A DNA stretch of 64,000 bases from Acidovorax sp. (GCF_021287135.1 NZ_JAJTBB010000089.1:1-64000); one strand, 5' to 3'. Numbered from the stretch's first letter, positions 1-8,819 are shown. Made by a program: numbers and translations. Notes: generated by a model not told the origin, from the sequence alone.

Positions 1-969
1 GTGCAGGCGCTGCAGAAGAACCCGCTGGTGGCGCAGGTCATCCCGCTCAGCCTGGGTGACAGCTACCGGGGCTTCCGCATCGTGGGCACCACGCCGGACT
101 ACATCACGCACTACGCGGCCACGCTGGCCGAAGGCGCGCTGTGGCAGCAGCCCATGGACGCGGTGCTGGGCGCCAGCGTGGCGCGCGGCATTGTCAAGGC
201 CAGCCACGCAGGTGCGCCGCTGGTCGGCGCCACCTTCATCGGCAGCCATGGCCTGGATGAAGGAGGGCATGCGCACGGCGACCACCCCTATCGCGTGAGC
301 GGCGTGCTCGCGCCCTGCGGCTGTGTGCTGGACCGGCTGATCCTGACCAGCACCGAATCCGTCTGGATGGTGCACGAAACCGCCACGGCCAACGATGCCG
401 AAGACCTGGAAATTCTGAAGGAAGAGCGCGAGGTGACTGTGGCGCTGGTGCACTATCGCACGCCCATGGCGGCCATCACGCTGCCGCGCCTGATCAACGG
501 CGGCACCTCAATGCAGGCGGCGGCGCCTGCCATCGAGGTCACGCGCCTGCTGCGCCTGCTGGGCGTGGGGGCGGACGTGCTGCGCGCCTTTGGCGGCGTG
601 CTGCTGGCGGTGGCTGCGCTCAGCGTCTTCATTGCCCTGTGGAATGCCGTGCGCGAGCGCCGCGCCGACTTGGCCATGCTGCGCATGCTGGGCGCGCCCC
701 CCGGCCGCGTGGCCGGGCTGGTGCTGTGGGAGGCCCTGTGGCTGGCCGCGCTGGCGTCCGCCCTGGGCCTGCTGCTGGGCCACGGCCTGGCCCAGGGGCT
801 GGGCTGGGCGCTGCAGGCCCAGGGCCTGCTGCCCGTGACCGGCGGCATCTGGCTGCCCGCCGAGGCCGGCGTGCCGCTGCTGGCGGCCGGCGTGGCCGCC
901 CTGGCGGCGCTGCTGCCCGCCCTGCAGGCCTACCGCACCGACGTGGCGGACCTGCTGAGCCAGCCATGA
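1..969 (+). CDS. FtsX-type ABC transporter permease, 5'-truncated by window edge
   Basis: This is the C-terminal 322 residues of an inner-membrane permease of the MacB/FtsX type; the GTG at base 1 is probably internal because the family's first membrane segment and part of the periplasmic domain are missing. What remains is a periplasmic region with a His-containing stretch (GGHAHGDHP near residue 90) and three hydrophobic segments near residues 193-216, 237-262 and 288-312, ending in the usual PALQAYRTDVADLL tail. The next genes encode a DUF3299 protein and a ZnuD-like receptor. From memory, such permeases sit beside DUF3299 genes in zinc-responsive loci (P. aeruginosa PA4063-PA4066, Vibrio zrg), so a role in zinc acquisition is inferred. 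Confidence 0.85.
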   Translation: MQALQKNPLVAQVIPLSLGDSYRGFRIVGTTPDYITHYAATLAEGALWQQPMDAVLGASVARGIVKASHAGAPLVGATFIGSHGLDEGGHAHGDHPYRVSGVLAPCGCVLDRLILTSTESVWMVHETATANDAEDLEILKEEREVTVALVHYRTPMAAITLPRLINGGTSMQAAAPAIEVTRLLRLLGVGADVLRAFGGVLLAVAALSVFIALWNAVRERRADLAMLRMLGAPPGRVAGLVLWEALWLAALASALGLLLGHGLAQGLGWALQAQGLLPVTGGIWLPAEAGVPLLAAGVAALAALLPALQAYRTDVADLLSQP

Positions 970-1021
970 CCCCCGCCGCTCCGCTGGAAATTCTTTTGTT
1001 CGTTACCCTGAAGGACCTCTC

Positions 1022-1273
1022 ATGACCCACCGCCTTTCCCTCCTGGCCCTGGCCCCCTTGCTGCTGGCGGGGGCCCTGGCGCACGCCCAGGCCCACAACG
1101 ACAAGGAAACGCAGGAAGACATCGCCCGCCACCGCGCCATGGCCGCGGCGCACGAAGCCGCCGCCAAATGCCTGGAGTCCGGCAAGGGCGAGGAGCAGTG
1201 CCAGAAAGACCTGCAGGCCGCCTGCCGCAACCTGGCCATCGGCAAGTACTGCGGCATGAAGCACGTGCACTGA
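1022..1273 (+). CDS. small secreted protein, unknown function
   Basis: An 83-residue protein with a clear signal peptide (hydrophobic residues 5-18, cleavage likely after AHA-QA) and a mature part of about 60 residues. The mature part is rich in His, Lys and Glu and holds four Cys (CLES, QCQK, ACRN, YCGMKH) with a C-terminal KHVH. The paired Cys and terminal His would suit a disulfide-stabilised metal-handling periplasmic peptide, but I recognise no family. It lies 52 bp after the permease and 47 bp before the DUF3299 gene on the same strand, with an AAGGA ribosome site ahead of ATG, so it is probably part of the same transcript. Confidence 0.7.
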   Translation: MTHRLSLLALAPLLLAGALAHAQAHNDKETQEDIARHRAMAAAHEAAAKCLESGKGEEQCQKDLQAACRNLAIGKYCGMKHVH

Positions 1274-1320
1274 CACGGCCCCTTTTTTCAACGACACGGA
1301 CTTTTCCGGAGGTTCCCGCC

Positions 1321-1944
1321 ATGGCCACCCGCTCCCGCTCCCGTTCCCTGTTGCTGCCTGCGCTGACCCTGGCCCTGTGGGCCGGCGGGGCCGGCACCGC
1401 GCTGGCCCAGCCGGTGGGCGGGGCCACGAAGCCGGAGCCCGGCGCGTTCGAGCGGGCCACCGGCAGGGCGCCGGCCGACGCAGCGGCTCCCACCGCCGCC
1501 GCCCCGGCGCTGTCCCCGCCGCTGCCCGCGGGCACCGGCGCCGGCTACCACAGCCCCAACAGCCCCATTGCGCCGCTGCCGCAGCGCAGCGACGTGGTGC
1601 CCTGGTCGGTGCTGGCGGACCTGAACAAGAAGACCACCAAGAACGGCATCCTTCCGGTGTTCAACAGTGCGCAAAAGGGCATGGACAAGACGGTGCAGCG
1701 CATCCAGGGCTTCATGGTGCCGCTGGACGCCAAGCCCACGCAGACGCACTTCATCCTCACCTCCGTACCGCTGACCTGCTCGTTCTGCACGCCCGGCGGC
1801 CCCGAGAGCATGGTCGAGGTCAAGGCCAAGACCCCCGTGCGCTACTCGCTGGAGCCGGTGGTGGTGGAAGGCCAGTTCGCCGTGCTCACCAACGACCCCT
1901 ACGGCCTGTACTACCGCGTGGTGGACGCCGTGCCCGTGAAGTAA
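1321..1944 (+). CDS. DUF3299 periplasmic protein of zinc-uptake locus
   Basis: A 207-residue exported protein. The start at ATG 1321 is chosen because GGAGG lies eight bases upstream and the next residues form a signal peptide (LLLPALTLALWAGGAGTALAQ). A Pro/Ala-rich linker follows, then the DUF3299 core from about residue 90: a GFMVPLD segment, HFILTSVPLTCSFCTPGGP (a CxxC pair) and a C-terminal YYRVVDAVPVK strand. The role of DUF3299 is not established. Its repeated placement next to FtsX-type permeases in Zur-regulated loci points to a periplasmic accessory protein for metal import, possibly binding zinc through the CxxC. The family call is firm; the role is inferred. Confidence 0.8.
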   Translation: MATRSRSRSLLLPALTLALWAGGAGTALAQPVGGATKPEPGAFERATGRAPADAAAPTAAAPALSPPLPAGTGAGYHSPNSPIAPLPQRSDVVPWSVLADLNKKTTKNGILPVFNSAQKGMDKTVQRIQGFMVPLDAKPTQTHFILTSVPLTCSFCTPGGPESMVEVKAKTPVRYSLEPVVVEGQFAVLTNDPYGLYYRVVDAVPVK

Positions 1945-1974
1945 ACGGGCCGCTCCGCGCCGAATTTTTGCCGC

Positions 1975-2427
1975 ATGGCCCGCACCGCTCCGAACAACGC
2001 ATCCGCACGCCGCCACGACCGGCGGCGCTGGGCGGCGCACGCCGCACTAGGTTGGTTGGTGTTGGCCCTGGTGCTGGTGCCTGCGATCGGGCGCCTGCAC
2101 CAGATCGCCCACGCCACGGCCCTGGACCGGGTCCATGCCGGCCACGCGCTGGCAGGTGTGGAGCAGCCCGCCCGCGACGCTCAAGACGCCCAGGCCCCAG
2201 GCCGCGCGCCGGCAGAGGCGCCCCAGGCCCTGCTGCAACTGCTGGGCAGCCACACCCCGGCAGACTGCCTGGTGCTCGACCAGCTGGCGCTGGGCGACGC
2301 CGCGCACGCCACTCCGTTGGCGCTGCCGCCTATTGCGGCGCCTGCGCAGACGCCCCCCGGGCCCGCCGGGCAGGCCGGGGCCACCCACGAAGCGCTGTTC
2401 TACGCGCGGGGCCCGCCGCGCGCCTGA
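1975..2427 (+). CDS. small single-span membrane protein, DUF2946-like
   Basis: A 150-residue protein with a basic N-terminus (RRHDRRRW), one membrane segment at about residues 21-42, then a GRLHQIAHA motif and a long Ala/Pro-rich tail. The layout of one N-terminal helix followed closely by a His-containing motif resembles DUF2946 and similar small proteins found near metal receptors, but similarity is only at pattern level. It starts 30 bp after the DUF3299 stop and precedes the TonB receptor gene by 220 bp, so it likely belongs to the same zinc-related operon. Function unknown. Confidence 0.6.
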   Translation: MARTAPNNASARRHDRRRWAAHAALGWLVLALVLVPAIGRLHQIAHATALDRVHAGHALAGVEQPARDAQDAQAPGRAPAEAPQALLQLLGSHTPADCLVLDQLALGDAAHATPLALPPIAAPAQTPPGPAGQAGATHEALFYARGPPRA

Positions 2428-2484
2428 CGGGCGGCGCGCTCCCCCACGGCACCGCCCTGCGGCGGGTGGCCGCAAACACTCCTG

Positions 2485-2540
2485 ATTTCATAGCTGCTCG
2501 CGCTTGCTGGTAAAGCGCTGGCGGCCGTTTTTATTCAATT
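2485..2540 (-). repeat. dispersed Comamonadaceae-type repeat, copy 1
   Basis: Reads, on the minus strand, as A-rich start, GGCCGCCAGCGCTT, a short spacer, AAGCGCGAGCAGCTAT. The AGCGCTT and AAGCGC arms can pair as a small hairpin. At least eight further copies lie in this window (see the repeat entries). Located between the small membrane protein and the TonB receptor. Confidence 0.75.
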
Positions 2541-2647
2541 TTCCGTGGATGCCGCGTTCGCGCGGGCCGGCCGTTGGCCTGCCCGGCGCGCCGTGCCGCC
2601 ACGGGCTTCCGTATGGACCGCACCTGTTGCGAACCCCTTTGCACACC

Positions 2648-4768
2648 ATGACCTCCATCTTTATCGCAACCCGCCGCCCGGCGCTTCGCTACCGTCCCGC
2701 CCTCCATCCCGTGGCCCTGGCCGCTTTGCTGGCCTTTGGCGGCAATGGCGCGGCGCATGCGCAAGGCGCACCCGGCGGCGCCAGTGAAGCGCCCGGCGCC
2801 GCACCCGCCAGCCTGCCGGCCGTCACCGTCTCCGCCAGCGGTCTGCAGCTGGGCGCCGCCGACATGACCACGCCCGTGACCGTGCTCGAGGGCGACGAGC
2901 TGGTGCGCCGCCGTGAAGGCACCCTGGGCGAAACGCTGAACAGCGAGCCCGGCATCACCAGCAGCCACTTCGGCGCGGGGGCCAGCCGCCCCATCATCCG
3001 CGGCATGGACGGCCCGCGCGTCAAGGTGCTGACCGATGGCGCCGAGCTGCACGACGCCTCCACCCTCAGCCCCGACCACGCCGTGGTGTCCGAGCCGCTG
3101 CTGGCCACGCAGATCGAGGTGCTGCGCGGCCCCTCGGCCCTGGTCTACGGCAACGGCGCGGTGGGCGGCGTGGTCAACGTGCTGGACGGCAAGGTGCCCA
3201 CCGCCGTGCCGGAAAAAGGCTATGAGGGCAGCGCCGAGCTGCGGGCCAACACCGGCGCCCGCGAGGCTGCCGGCGCGTTCTCGCTCACGGGCGGCACCGG
3301 CCCCCTGGCCGTGCACGTGGAAGGCGTGGCGCGCGATGCCGGCAACTACGGCGTGGGCAAGGGCTGGGCCGGGGGCGACAAGGTACCCGGCAGCTTCAAC
3401 CGCACCGATACCGGCAGCGTGGGCCTGTCGTGGGTGGGCGACCGCGGCTACCTGGGCGCCGCCTACACCCGCCAGACCGCCAAGTACGGCCTGCCGGGGC
3501 ACAACCACAGCTTTGACGGCTGCCACACCCATGGCGACCACCTGCACTGCGGTGCGCACGACGGGGAGGAGGGCGACGGCCACGACCACGGCGCCGCGGC
3601 GGACCCGGGCGACGTGCCCGTGGTGGACCTGCGCAGCGAGCGCTGGGACGTGCGGGGCGAGCTGCGCAACCCGTTTGCCGGCTTCTCGGCACTGCGCCTG
3701 CGTGCGGGCTTCACCGACTACCGGCACGACGAGGTCGAGGACGGCGCCATCAGCACCACCTTCAAGAACAAGGCCTACGACACGCGCGTGGAGCTGCAGC
3801 ACGAGCCGGTGGCCGGCTTCAAGGGCGTGATCGGCCTGCAGACCTCGCAGCGCAAGTTCAGCGCCGAGGGCGAGGAAGCCTACGTGCAGCCCACCGTCAC
3901 CCGCCGCACCGGCCTGTTTGCGCTGGAGGAATACCGCTTGGGCGACTGGCGCTTCGAGGCCGCGCTGCGCCACGACCGCCAGACCGCCGAAGCGCAGACC
4001 AGCGGCATCGAGCGCAGCCACAACGGCACCTCGGCATCGCTGGGCGCGGTGTGGAAGTTCACGCCCGGCTACCAGTTGGGCGCCTCCTTCACCCGCGCCA
4101 GCCGGGCGCCCACGGCCGAAGAGCTGTACGCCCAGGGCCTGCACATGGCCACCAGCACCTACGAGCGCGGCAACGCCGACCTGCGCTCCGAAATCTCGCA
4201 GAACATCGACCTGGGCCTGAAAAAGACCAGCGGCGACACGACCTTCGGCGTCAGCGTGTTCCGCAACCGCATCCACAACTACATCTACGGCCGCACGCTG
4301 GACGCGCTGGACGGCCTGCAGCTGCTGCAATACAGCCAGGCCGACGCCACCTTCACCGGCATCGAGGGGCAGGTGCGCCAGCGCCTCACGCGCCATCTGG
4401 GTATCACCCTGTTTGGCGACACCGTGCGGGCCCGCGTCGATGGCGGCGGCAACCTGCCGCGCATTCCCGCCACACGCGCGGGCGTGCGGCTGGACGCCAG
4501 CTGGCAGGCCTGGGAAGGCCAGGTGGAGTGGGTGCAGGTGGCCCGCCAGAACCGTGTGGCCGCGTTTGAGTCGGCCACGCCCGGCTACGGCATGCTCAAC
4601 CTGGGCGTGAGCTACAACGGACAGTTCAGCACCGGCACGCCCTGGCAGCTGTACCTGAAGGCCAACAACCTCACCGACCGGCTGGCCTACGCCCACACCT
4701 CGTTCATCAAGACGGCGGCCCCGCTCATGGGGCGCAACATCACCGTGGGGATGAAGGTGGCGTTCTGA
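2648..4768 (+). CDS. znuD: ZnuD-like TonB-dependent outer-membrane receptor
   Basis: A 706-residue TonB-dependent receptor. The ATG at 2648 is chosen because it opens a signal peptide ending near AAHAQG; longer in-frame starts add non-conserved residues. The plug domain (about residues 60-180) shows the TonB-box region, an IIRGMDGPRVKVL motif and LRGPSALVYGNGAVGGVVNV; a 22-strand barrel follows, ending in the outer-membrane Phe (VGMKVAF). Between about residues 285 and 316 is an extracellular loop very rich in His with Cys and Asp/Glu, the hallmark of ZnuD, the zinc receptor known from Neisseria. It probably brings zinc across the outer membrane, using TonB energy, to the system encoded upstream. 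Zinc rather than another divalent metal is inferred. Confidence 0.85.
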   Translation: MTSIFIATRRPALRYRPALHPVALAALLAFGGNGAAHAQGAPGGASEAPGAAPASLPAVTVSASGLQLGAADMTTPVTVLEGDELVRRREGTLGETLNSEPGITSSHFGAGASRPIIRGMDGPRVKVLTDGAELHDASTLSPDHAVVSEPLLATQIEVLRGPSALVYGNGAVGGVVNVLDGKVPTAVPEKGYEGSAELRANTGAREAAGAFSLTGGTGPLAVHVEGVARDAGNYGVGKGWAGGDKVPGSFNRTDTGSVGLSWVGDRGYLGAAYTRQTAKYGLPGHNHSFDGCHTHGDHLHCGAHDGEEGDGHDHGAAADPGDVPVVDLRSERWDVRGELRNPFAGFSALRLRAGFTDYRHDEVEDGAISTTFKNKAYDTRVELQHEPVAGFKGVIGLQTSQRKFSAEGEEAYVQPTVTRRTGLFALEEYRLGDWRFEAALRHDRQTAEAQTSGIERSHNGTSASLGAVWKFTPGYQLGASFTRASRAPTAEELYAQGLHMATSTYERGNADLRSEISQNIDLGLKKTSGDTTFGVSVFRNRIHNYIYGRTLDALDGLQLLQYSQADATFTGIEGQVRQRLTRHLGITLFGDTVRARVDGGGNLPRIPATRAGVRLDASWQAWEGQVEWVQVARQNRVAAFESATPGYGMLNLGVSYNGQFSTGTPWQLYLKANNLTDRLAYAHTSFIKTAAPLMGRNITVGMKVAF

Positions 4769-5004
4769 CGCTCTGCCGCGGGTCCGCGGCGTTCCGCCGC
4801 CGGCCCGCGGCACCTGCGGGACGGCCCCGGCCCACCGCGGCACAACAATCTGATACAAATCAGGCGCTGAACGCCGCCCGGGCGTAAGGTGTTGCGCACG
4901 CTGCCGGCCGGGCGGCCGATGGCCCGCCCCGGCGGCAGCTCCGCGGGCACGCAAGAATGCCCGCGGACGGGGCAGGATAGCGCGCAGCAACAGGAACCTC
5001 CACG

Positions 5005-6045
5005 ATGATGAAGGCGCACCGCATTTTCCGAGGAATGGCCGCCCTGGTCCTGGCCGGGGCTGGCGGACCGTTGTGGGCGCAGGGCGCCGGCGAGCCGCTG
5101 CAGCTGATGTGCTCGGTGCGCGAGGAATGGTGTTCGCTGATCGCAACCACCTTTGGCCGCGTGAGCGGCGCCAAGGTCCAGGTGGTGCGCCGCGGCTCGG
5201 GCGATGCGCTGGCCCAGCTGGCGGCCGAGCGCGCCAGCCCCCGGATCGACGTGTGGTTCGGCGGCACCGGCGACCCCCACCTGCAGGCGGCCGAGCTGGG
5301 GCTGACGCAGGCGTACAAGTCGCCCTCGCTGCCTCAACTGCGCCTGTGGGCGCAGGCGCAGGCCAAGCAATCCAACTGGCACACCGTGGGGGTCTACATG
5401 GGCCCCCTGGGAATCGCCGTCAACACCGACGTGCTGGCGCGGCGCGGCGTGGCCGCCCCCCAGTGCTGGCACGACCTGCTGCAGCCCGCCTTTCGCGGGC
5501 AGGTGGTGGTGTCGCACCCCGCCAGCTCCGGCACGGCCTACACCTTTGTCGCCACGCTGGTGCAGCTGCTGGGCGAGGACAAGGCGTTCGGCTACTTCAA
5601 GGCCCTGCACCAGAACGTGGGGCAGTACACCCGCGCCGGCACGGCCGCCGTGCGGGTGGTGGGGCGGGGCGAAGCCATGGCCTCGGTCAGCTTTCTGCAG
5701 GACGTGCCGGCCGAACGGCTCCAGGGCGCGCCGGTGGCCGGCGTCGTGCCCTGCGAGGGCACGGGCGCGGAGATCGGCTCCATGTCGATGGTCCGGGGCG
5801 CGCCGCATCCCGAGCTGGCGCGGCGCTTCTACGAATGGGCGCTCACCCCGGGCGCCCAGCAGTTCGGCGTCGCGGCCGGGCAGTTCCATGTGCCATCGCA
5901 CCGCGACACGCCCATGGACCCGCGCATGCCCTCGCTGCCCCGCACGCGGCTGGTGAACTACGACTACGTGAAGTACGGATCGGTGGCCGAGCGGCAGCGG
6001 CTCATCGACCGCTGGGAGCGCGAGGTCACGGCGCCGCCGCACTGA
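5005..6045 (+). CDS. ABC transporter solute-binding protein, Fe(III)/AfuA-FbpA type
   Basis: A 346-residue periplasmic binding protein with signal peptide (residues 1-26, ending LWAQG). The fold signature is clear: an N-terminal LMCSVREEWCSLIATTF strand-helix, VWFGGTGDPH, GPLGIAVNTDVL, then WHDLLQPAFRGQVVVSHPASSGTAY, typical of the family 1 iron/thiamine/2-aminoethylphosphonate binding proteins. No permease or ATPase gene is adjacent, so it is an orphan binding protein, possibly serving a transporter elsewhere or a two-component sensor. An AGGA sequence precedes the tandem ATG ATG start. Ligand cannot be told from sequence; iron is the commonest in this subgroup. Confidence 0.85.
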   Translation: MMKAHRIFRGMAALVLAGAGGPLWAQGAGEPLQLMCSVREEWCSLIATTFGRVSGAKVQVVRRGSGDALAQLAAERASPRIDVWFGGTGDPHLQAAELGLTQAYKSPSLPQLRLWAQAQAKQSNWHTVGVYMGPLGIAVNTDVLARRGVAAPQCWHDLLQPAFRGQVVVSHPASSGTAYTFVATLVQLLGEDKAFGYFKALHQNVGQYTRAGTAAVRVVGRGEAMASVSFLQDVPAERLQGAPVAGVVPCEGTGAEIGSMSMVRGAPHPELARRFYEWALTPGAQQFGVAAGQFHVPSHRDTPMDPRMPSLPRTRLVNYDYVKYGSVAERQRLIDRWEREVTAPPH

Positions 6046-6180
6046 CCCCGCGCCAGCGCCTGCCGCTGCCGCTGCCGCTGCGGGTGCGGGTGCCGCTGCG
6101 GGTGCGGCTCAAGCAGCGGACCTCCGTTGGAGTGCGCCAGAAGGCCCCATGCAAGACCCGGCTGTCGGGTGCAATCTGAA

Positions 6181-6230
6181 TAAAAATGGGCCGCAGCGCT
6201 TGTGGGGCAAGCGCGAGCAGCTACAACAAC
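6181..6230 (+). repeat. dispersed repeat, copy 2
   Basis: Plus-strand copy: AAAATGGGCCGCAGCGCTTG, spacer, CAAGCGCGAGCAGCTA. Lies between the solute-binding protein and the AEC transporter gene. Just upstream (about 6055-6112) is a low-complexity run of imperfect CCGCTG/CGGGTG units. Confidence 0.75.
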
Positions 6231-6333
6231 AATAGCGCCCCGCACCGGACTGTGCGCGGTGTCGGCCACAATACCGGCCACCTCTGCCATCTCTTGCGGC
6301 ACGCCCCTGCCGCGCACCCACCGGTTTCCTGCC

Positions 6334-7290
6334 TTGAACTCGCCCGTCTTCACTTCGCTGGCCCCCGTCATCCTGTTCATCGCCCTGGGCTTTTATGTGG
6401 GGCGGCGGGGGTGGATACGCGCCGCCGCGGTGAAGGACCTGGCCAACCTGGTGTTCATGGTGCTCACGCCCGCGCTGCTGTTCCGCACCATGAGCACGGT
6501 GCACATCCAGGACCTGGACTTCGGCCCGGTGGGCATTTACTTTGCCGCGTTTGGACTGGTGTACACGGGCACGCTGGCGGTGCTGGGCTTCAGCAGCCTG
6601 GGGGCGGCGCGGGCGCTGGCCAACACCTTCAGCAACACGCTGATGATCGGCGTGCCGCTGGTGGGCCTGGTGTTTGGCGAGGCCGGGCTGGTCACCCTGT
6701 TCACGCTGATCTCGGTGCACTCGCTCATCCTGCTCACGGCCGCCACCGTGGTGTTCGAGCTGGCCGTGGCGCGCGAGCATGCGGGCCGGCCGGGCGGGGC
6801 GCAGCAGCCGATGTGGCGCACCGTGCTGCAGGCCGTGCGCAATGGCATCCTGCACCCCGTGCCGCTGCCCATCATCGCGGGCCTGCTGTTTGCGCAGACG
6901 GGGCTGATGGTGCCCGAAGTGATCAACAAGCCGCTGCAGCTGCTGGGCCAGGCGCTGGGCCCCATTGCGCTGCTGCTGGTGGGGGTGACGCTGGCCTTCA
7001 CCAAGGTGGGACACCACTTCCGCGCGGCGCTGCGGATCGCGCTGGTCAAGTGCGTGGTGCATCCCGCCGTGCTGGCCGCGCTGGGCTGGGCGCTCGGCCT
7101 CTCGGGCCTGCCCCTGGCGGTAATGATCGTGGCAGCATCGCTGCCGGTGGGCGCCAACGTGTTCCTGTTTGCCCAGCGCTACAGCGTGGCCGAGGACGAG
7201 GTGACCGCCAGCGTGGCCGTCTCCACCGCCCTGGCCCTGGCCACCATGCCGGTGGTCATCCTGGCCGTGACGCGCTGGGTGGTGGGGTGA
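6334..7290 (+). CDS. AEC family auxin-efflux-like transporter
   Basis: A 318-residue inner-membrane protein with about ten hydrophobic segments. TTG at 6334 (MNSPVFTSLAPVILFIALGFYVGRRG) is taken as the start because upstream in-frame codons would add a non-hydrophobic, non-conserved 44-residue tail, and homologues begin just before this first helix. Family landmarks include VKDLANLVFMVLTPALLFRTM, FSNTLMIGVPLVG and the C-terminal LPVGANVFLFAQRY. AEC proteins export or exchange carboxylates and related small acids (MdcF, MleP); the substrate here is unknown. It converges on pdxH, with 16 bp between the stops. Confidence 0.85.
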   Translation: MNSPVFTSLAPVILFIALGFYVGRRGWIRAAAVKDLANLVFMVLTPALLFRTMSTVHIQDLDFGPVGIYFAAFGLVYTGTLAVLGFSSLGAARALANTFSNTLMIGVPLVGLVFGEAGLVTLFTLISVHSLILLTAATVVFELAVAREHAGRPGGAQQPMWRTVLQAVRNGILHPVPLPIIAGLLFAQTGLMVPEVINKPLQLLGQALGPIALLLVGVTLAFTKVGHHFRAALRIALVKCVVHPAVLAALGWALGLSGLPLAVMIVAASLPVGANVFLFAQRYSVAEDEVTASVAVSTALALATMPVVILAVTRWVVG

Positions 7291-7306
7291 CCCACCGCCC
7301 CCGGGT

Positions 7307-7966
7307 TCAAGGCGCCAGCCGTTCGCGCACCCACTCGCCAGCATCCAGCCGGTAGCGCAGGCGGTCGTGCAGGCGGCTCTTGCGGCCCTGCCAGAACTCC
7401 CACTGCTCAGGCTTCAGGCGGTAGCCGCCCCAGTGCGGCGGGCGCGGCGGCTTGAGCATGAACTGCGCGCCGTACTTGGCCGCGTTGGCCACCAGCACGC
7501 TGCGGCCTGAAATTACCTGGCTCTGCGGGCTGGCCCAGGCGCCGATGCGCGAATCCAGCGGGCGGCTGTGGAAGTAGGCGTCGCTTTCCTCGTCGCTCAC
7601 TTTCTCCACCGTGCCCTCGATGCGCACCACACGCTCCAGCTCCACCCAGTGGAACTGCAGCGCCGCAAACGGGTTGCCCGCCAGCTGGCGGCCCTTGCGG
7701 CTGTCGTAGTTGGTAAACCAGACGATGCCGCGCTCGTCATAGCCCTTGATCAGCACGATGCGCGTGCTGGGGCGCAGGTCGCTGCCCACGGTTGCCAGCG
7801 TCATGGCGTTGGGCTCGGGGATCTGGGCCTTGATGGCTTCTTGCAGCCACTGGTCAAACTGTTGCAGCGGCGCGGCGTGCGAGGCGTCTTCGTTCAGCTC
7901 GGCGCGCTCGTAGCTCTTGCGCAGGTCGGCAATGGCGGAGGAAAGGGGAGAGGAGGGCGAGGTCAT
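7307..7966 (-). CDS. pdxH: pyridoxamine 5'-phosphate oxidase
   Basis: A 219-residue FMN enzyme that oxidises pyridoxine or pyridoxamine 5'-phosphate to pyridoxal 5'-phosphate in the cytosol. Landmarks are [13 protein letters not shown] at the N-terminus, [29 protein letters not shown] and [20 protein letters not shown] (FMN-binding), [19 protein letters not shown], and the C-terminal substrate loop [21 protein letters not shown]. The start MTSPSSPL at 7966 gives the usual length; an in-frame ATG at 8008 would add 14 residues. It stands alone, divergent from the TetR gene. Confidence 0.95.
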   Translation of the reverse strand: MTSPSSPLSSAIADLRKSYERAELNEDASHAAPLQQFDQWLQEAIKAQIPEPNAMTLATVGSDLRPSTRIVLIKGYDERGIVWFTNYDSRKGRQLAGNPFAALQFHWVELERVVRIEGTVEKVSDEESDAYFHSRPLDSRIGAWASPQSQVISGRSVLVANAAKYGAQFMLKPPRPPHWGGYRLKPEQWEFWQGRKSRLHDRLRYRLDAGEWVRERLAP

Positions 7967-8063
7967 GGGCCGATTGTGCATGGCCGCTGCCGCGCAGTAC
8001 CCCGCCACAGGTCAACCCCACTATTCGCCCGGCTCCAGGCTGGGTGGAGCGACGAACAGACGC

Positions 8064-8085
8064 CGAACGTTCATTCGCTTATAGT
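8064..8085 (+). promoter_or_regulatory. candidate TetR operator overlapping a -10 box
   Basis: An exact eight-base palindrome, GAACGTTC, within CGAACGTTCATTCG lies next to TATAGT at 8080-8085, eleven bases before the TetR start codon. The position suits autoregulation by steric block. Seen directly; the regulatory role is inferred. Confidence 0.4.
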
Positions 8086-8096
8086 CGCAGGCTCCC

Positions 8097-8669
8097 ATGA
8101 AACCCAAAGACGACGAAAAGCAGCGCGCCATTGCCCAGGCCACCTTCGACCTGGTGGCCCAGACGGGCCTGAGCGGCCTGACCATGGCCCAGATCGCCCG
8201 CGCCGCCGGGCTGGCCACCAGCACGCTGTACGTGTACTACCCGTCCAAGGACGAGCTGATCAGCCAGCTCTACCAGGACGCCAAGACCGTCACGGCTGCC
8301 CGCATCATGGAAGGCGTGACGCCCGAGCTGCCCTACCGCGCCAAAGTGCGCCGCATGTGGGGCAACCTGCTGCGCCACCGGCTGGACCAGTATGCCGAGG
8401 TCGTGTTTCAGGAGCAGTACTACAACTCCCCCTGGTTCACGCCCGGCAACCGCGAGTTCTCCACGCGCCTGATGGCCGGCTTTTTTGCAGTGGTGGAAGA
8501 GGGCCAGCGGCAAGAGATCCTCAAGGATGTGCCCGTGCCGCTGCTCACCGCCAGCCTGGTCGGCTCCGTGCGCGAGACGGCCAACCTGATCCGGTCGGGC
8601 ACCCTGGCCGATGACGAGCAGGTTTTGCAAATGGCTTTCAGCCTTTGCTGGGACGCTATCAAAGCCTGA
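8097..8669 (+). CDS. TetR/AcrR family transcriptional regulator
   Basis: A 190-residue repressor-type protein. The N-terminal helix-turn-helix is canonical: FDLVAQTGLSGLTMAQIARAAGLATSTLYVYYPSKDELI (residues 16-54). The remaining part is a divergent ligand-binding domain. Its gene is followed 150 bp downstream by iorA/iorB on the same strand, so it may control the molybdenum hydroxylase, although an autoregulatory site upstream is better supported. The last 14 codons (from about 8629) coincide with a shortened dispersed repeat, so the C-terminus MAFSLCWDAIKA appears to be repeat-derived. Confidence 0.9.
   Translation: MKPKDDEKQRAIAQATFDLVAQTGLSGLTMAQIARAAGLATSTLYVYYPSKDELISQLYQDAKTVTAARIMEGVTPELPYRAKVRRMWGNLLRHRLDQYAEVVFQEQYYNSPWFTPGNREFSTRLMAGFFAVVEEGQRQEILKDVPVPLLTASLVGSVRETANLIRSGTLADDEQVLQMAFSLCWDAIKA
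8629..8669 (+). repeat. dispersed repeat, copy 3 (shortened, within TetR 3' end)
   Basis: AAATGGCTTTCAGCCTTTGC followed by GGGACGCTATCAAAGC. Matches both outer parts of the repeat but lacks most of the second arm. It is read through by the TetR gene up to its TGA. Confidence 0.45.
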
Positions 8670-8819
8670 CCGGATGCTGCCGCCCTGGTAGCGGCACCGT
8701 GCACAAACCCCAACTTTGCTGTTTAATCGAATATTTATTCTCTTAAAACCAGAGCGCGCTCACGCGCCCCGCATTCGCCTTCCCGCAATCGCTTCGCTAC
8801 ACCCCCCGGAGAACCCACG

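Noticed and set aside
1-2650. Search for a Zur box (ATGTTATA-N-TATAACAT type)
   Set aside because: No near match was seen; the zinc locus promoter is probably upstream of the window.
2531-5146. Very long minus-strand frame (871 codons) opposite the TonB receptor
   Set aside because: It is an antisense shadow of the receptor and binding-protein genes, made by high G+C; its translation is His/Ala/Gly/Arg-rich with no family pattern.
6055-6112. CCGCTG/CGGGTG-rich stretch considered as a minisatellite
   Set aside because: Imperfect and short; consistent with low-complexity high-G+C intergenic sequence.
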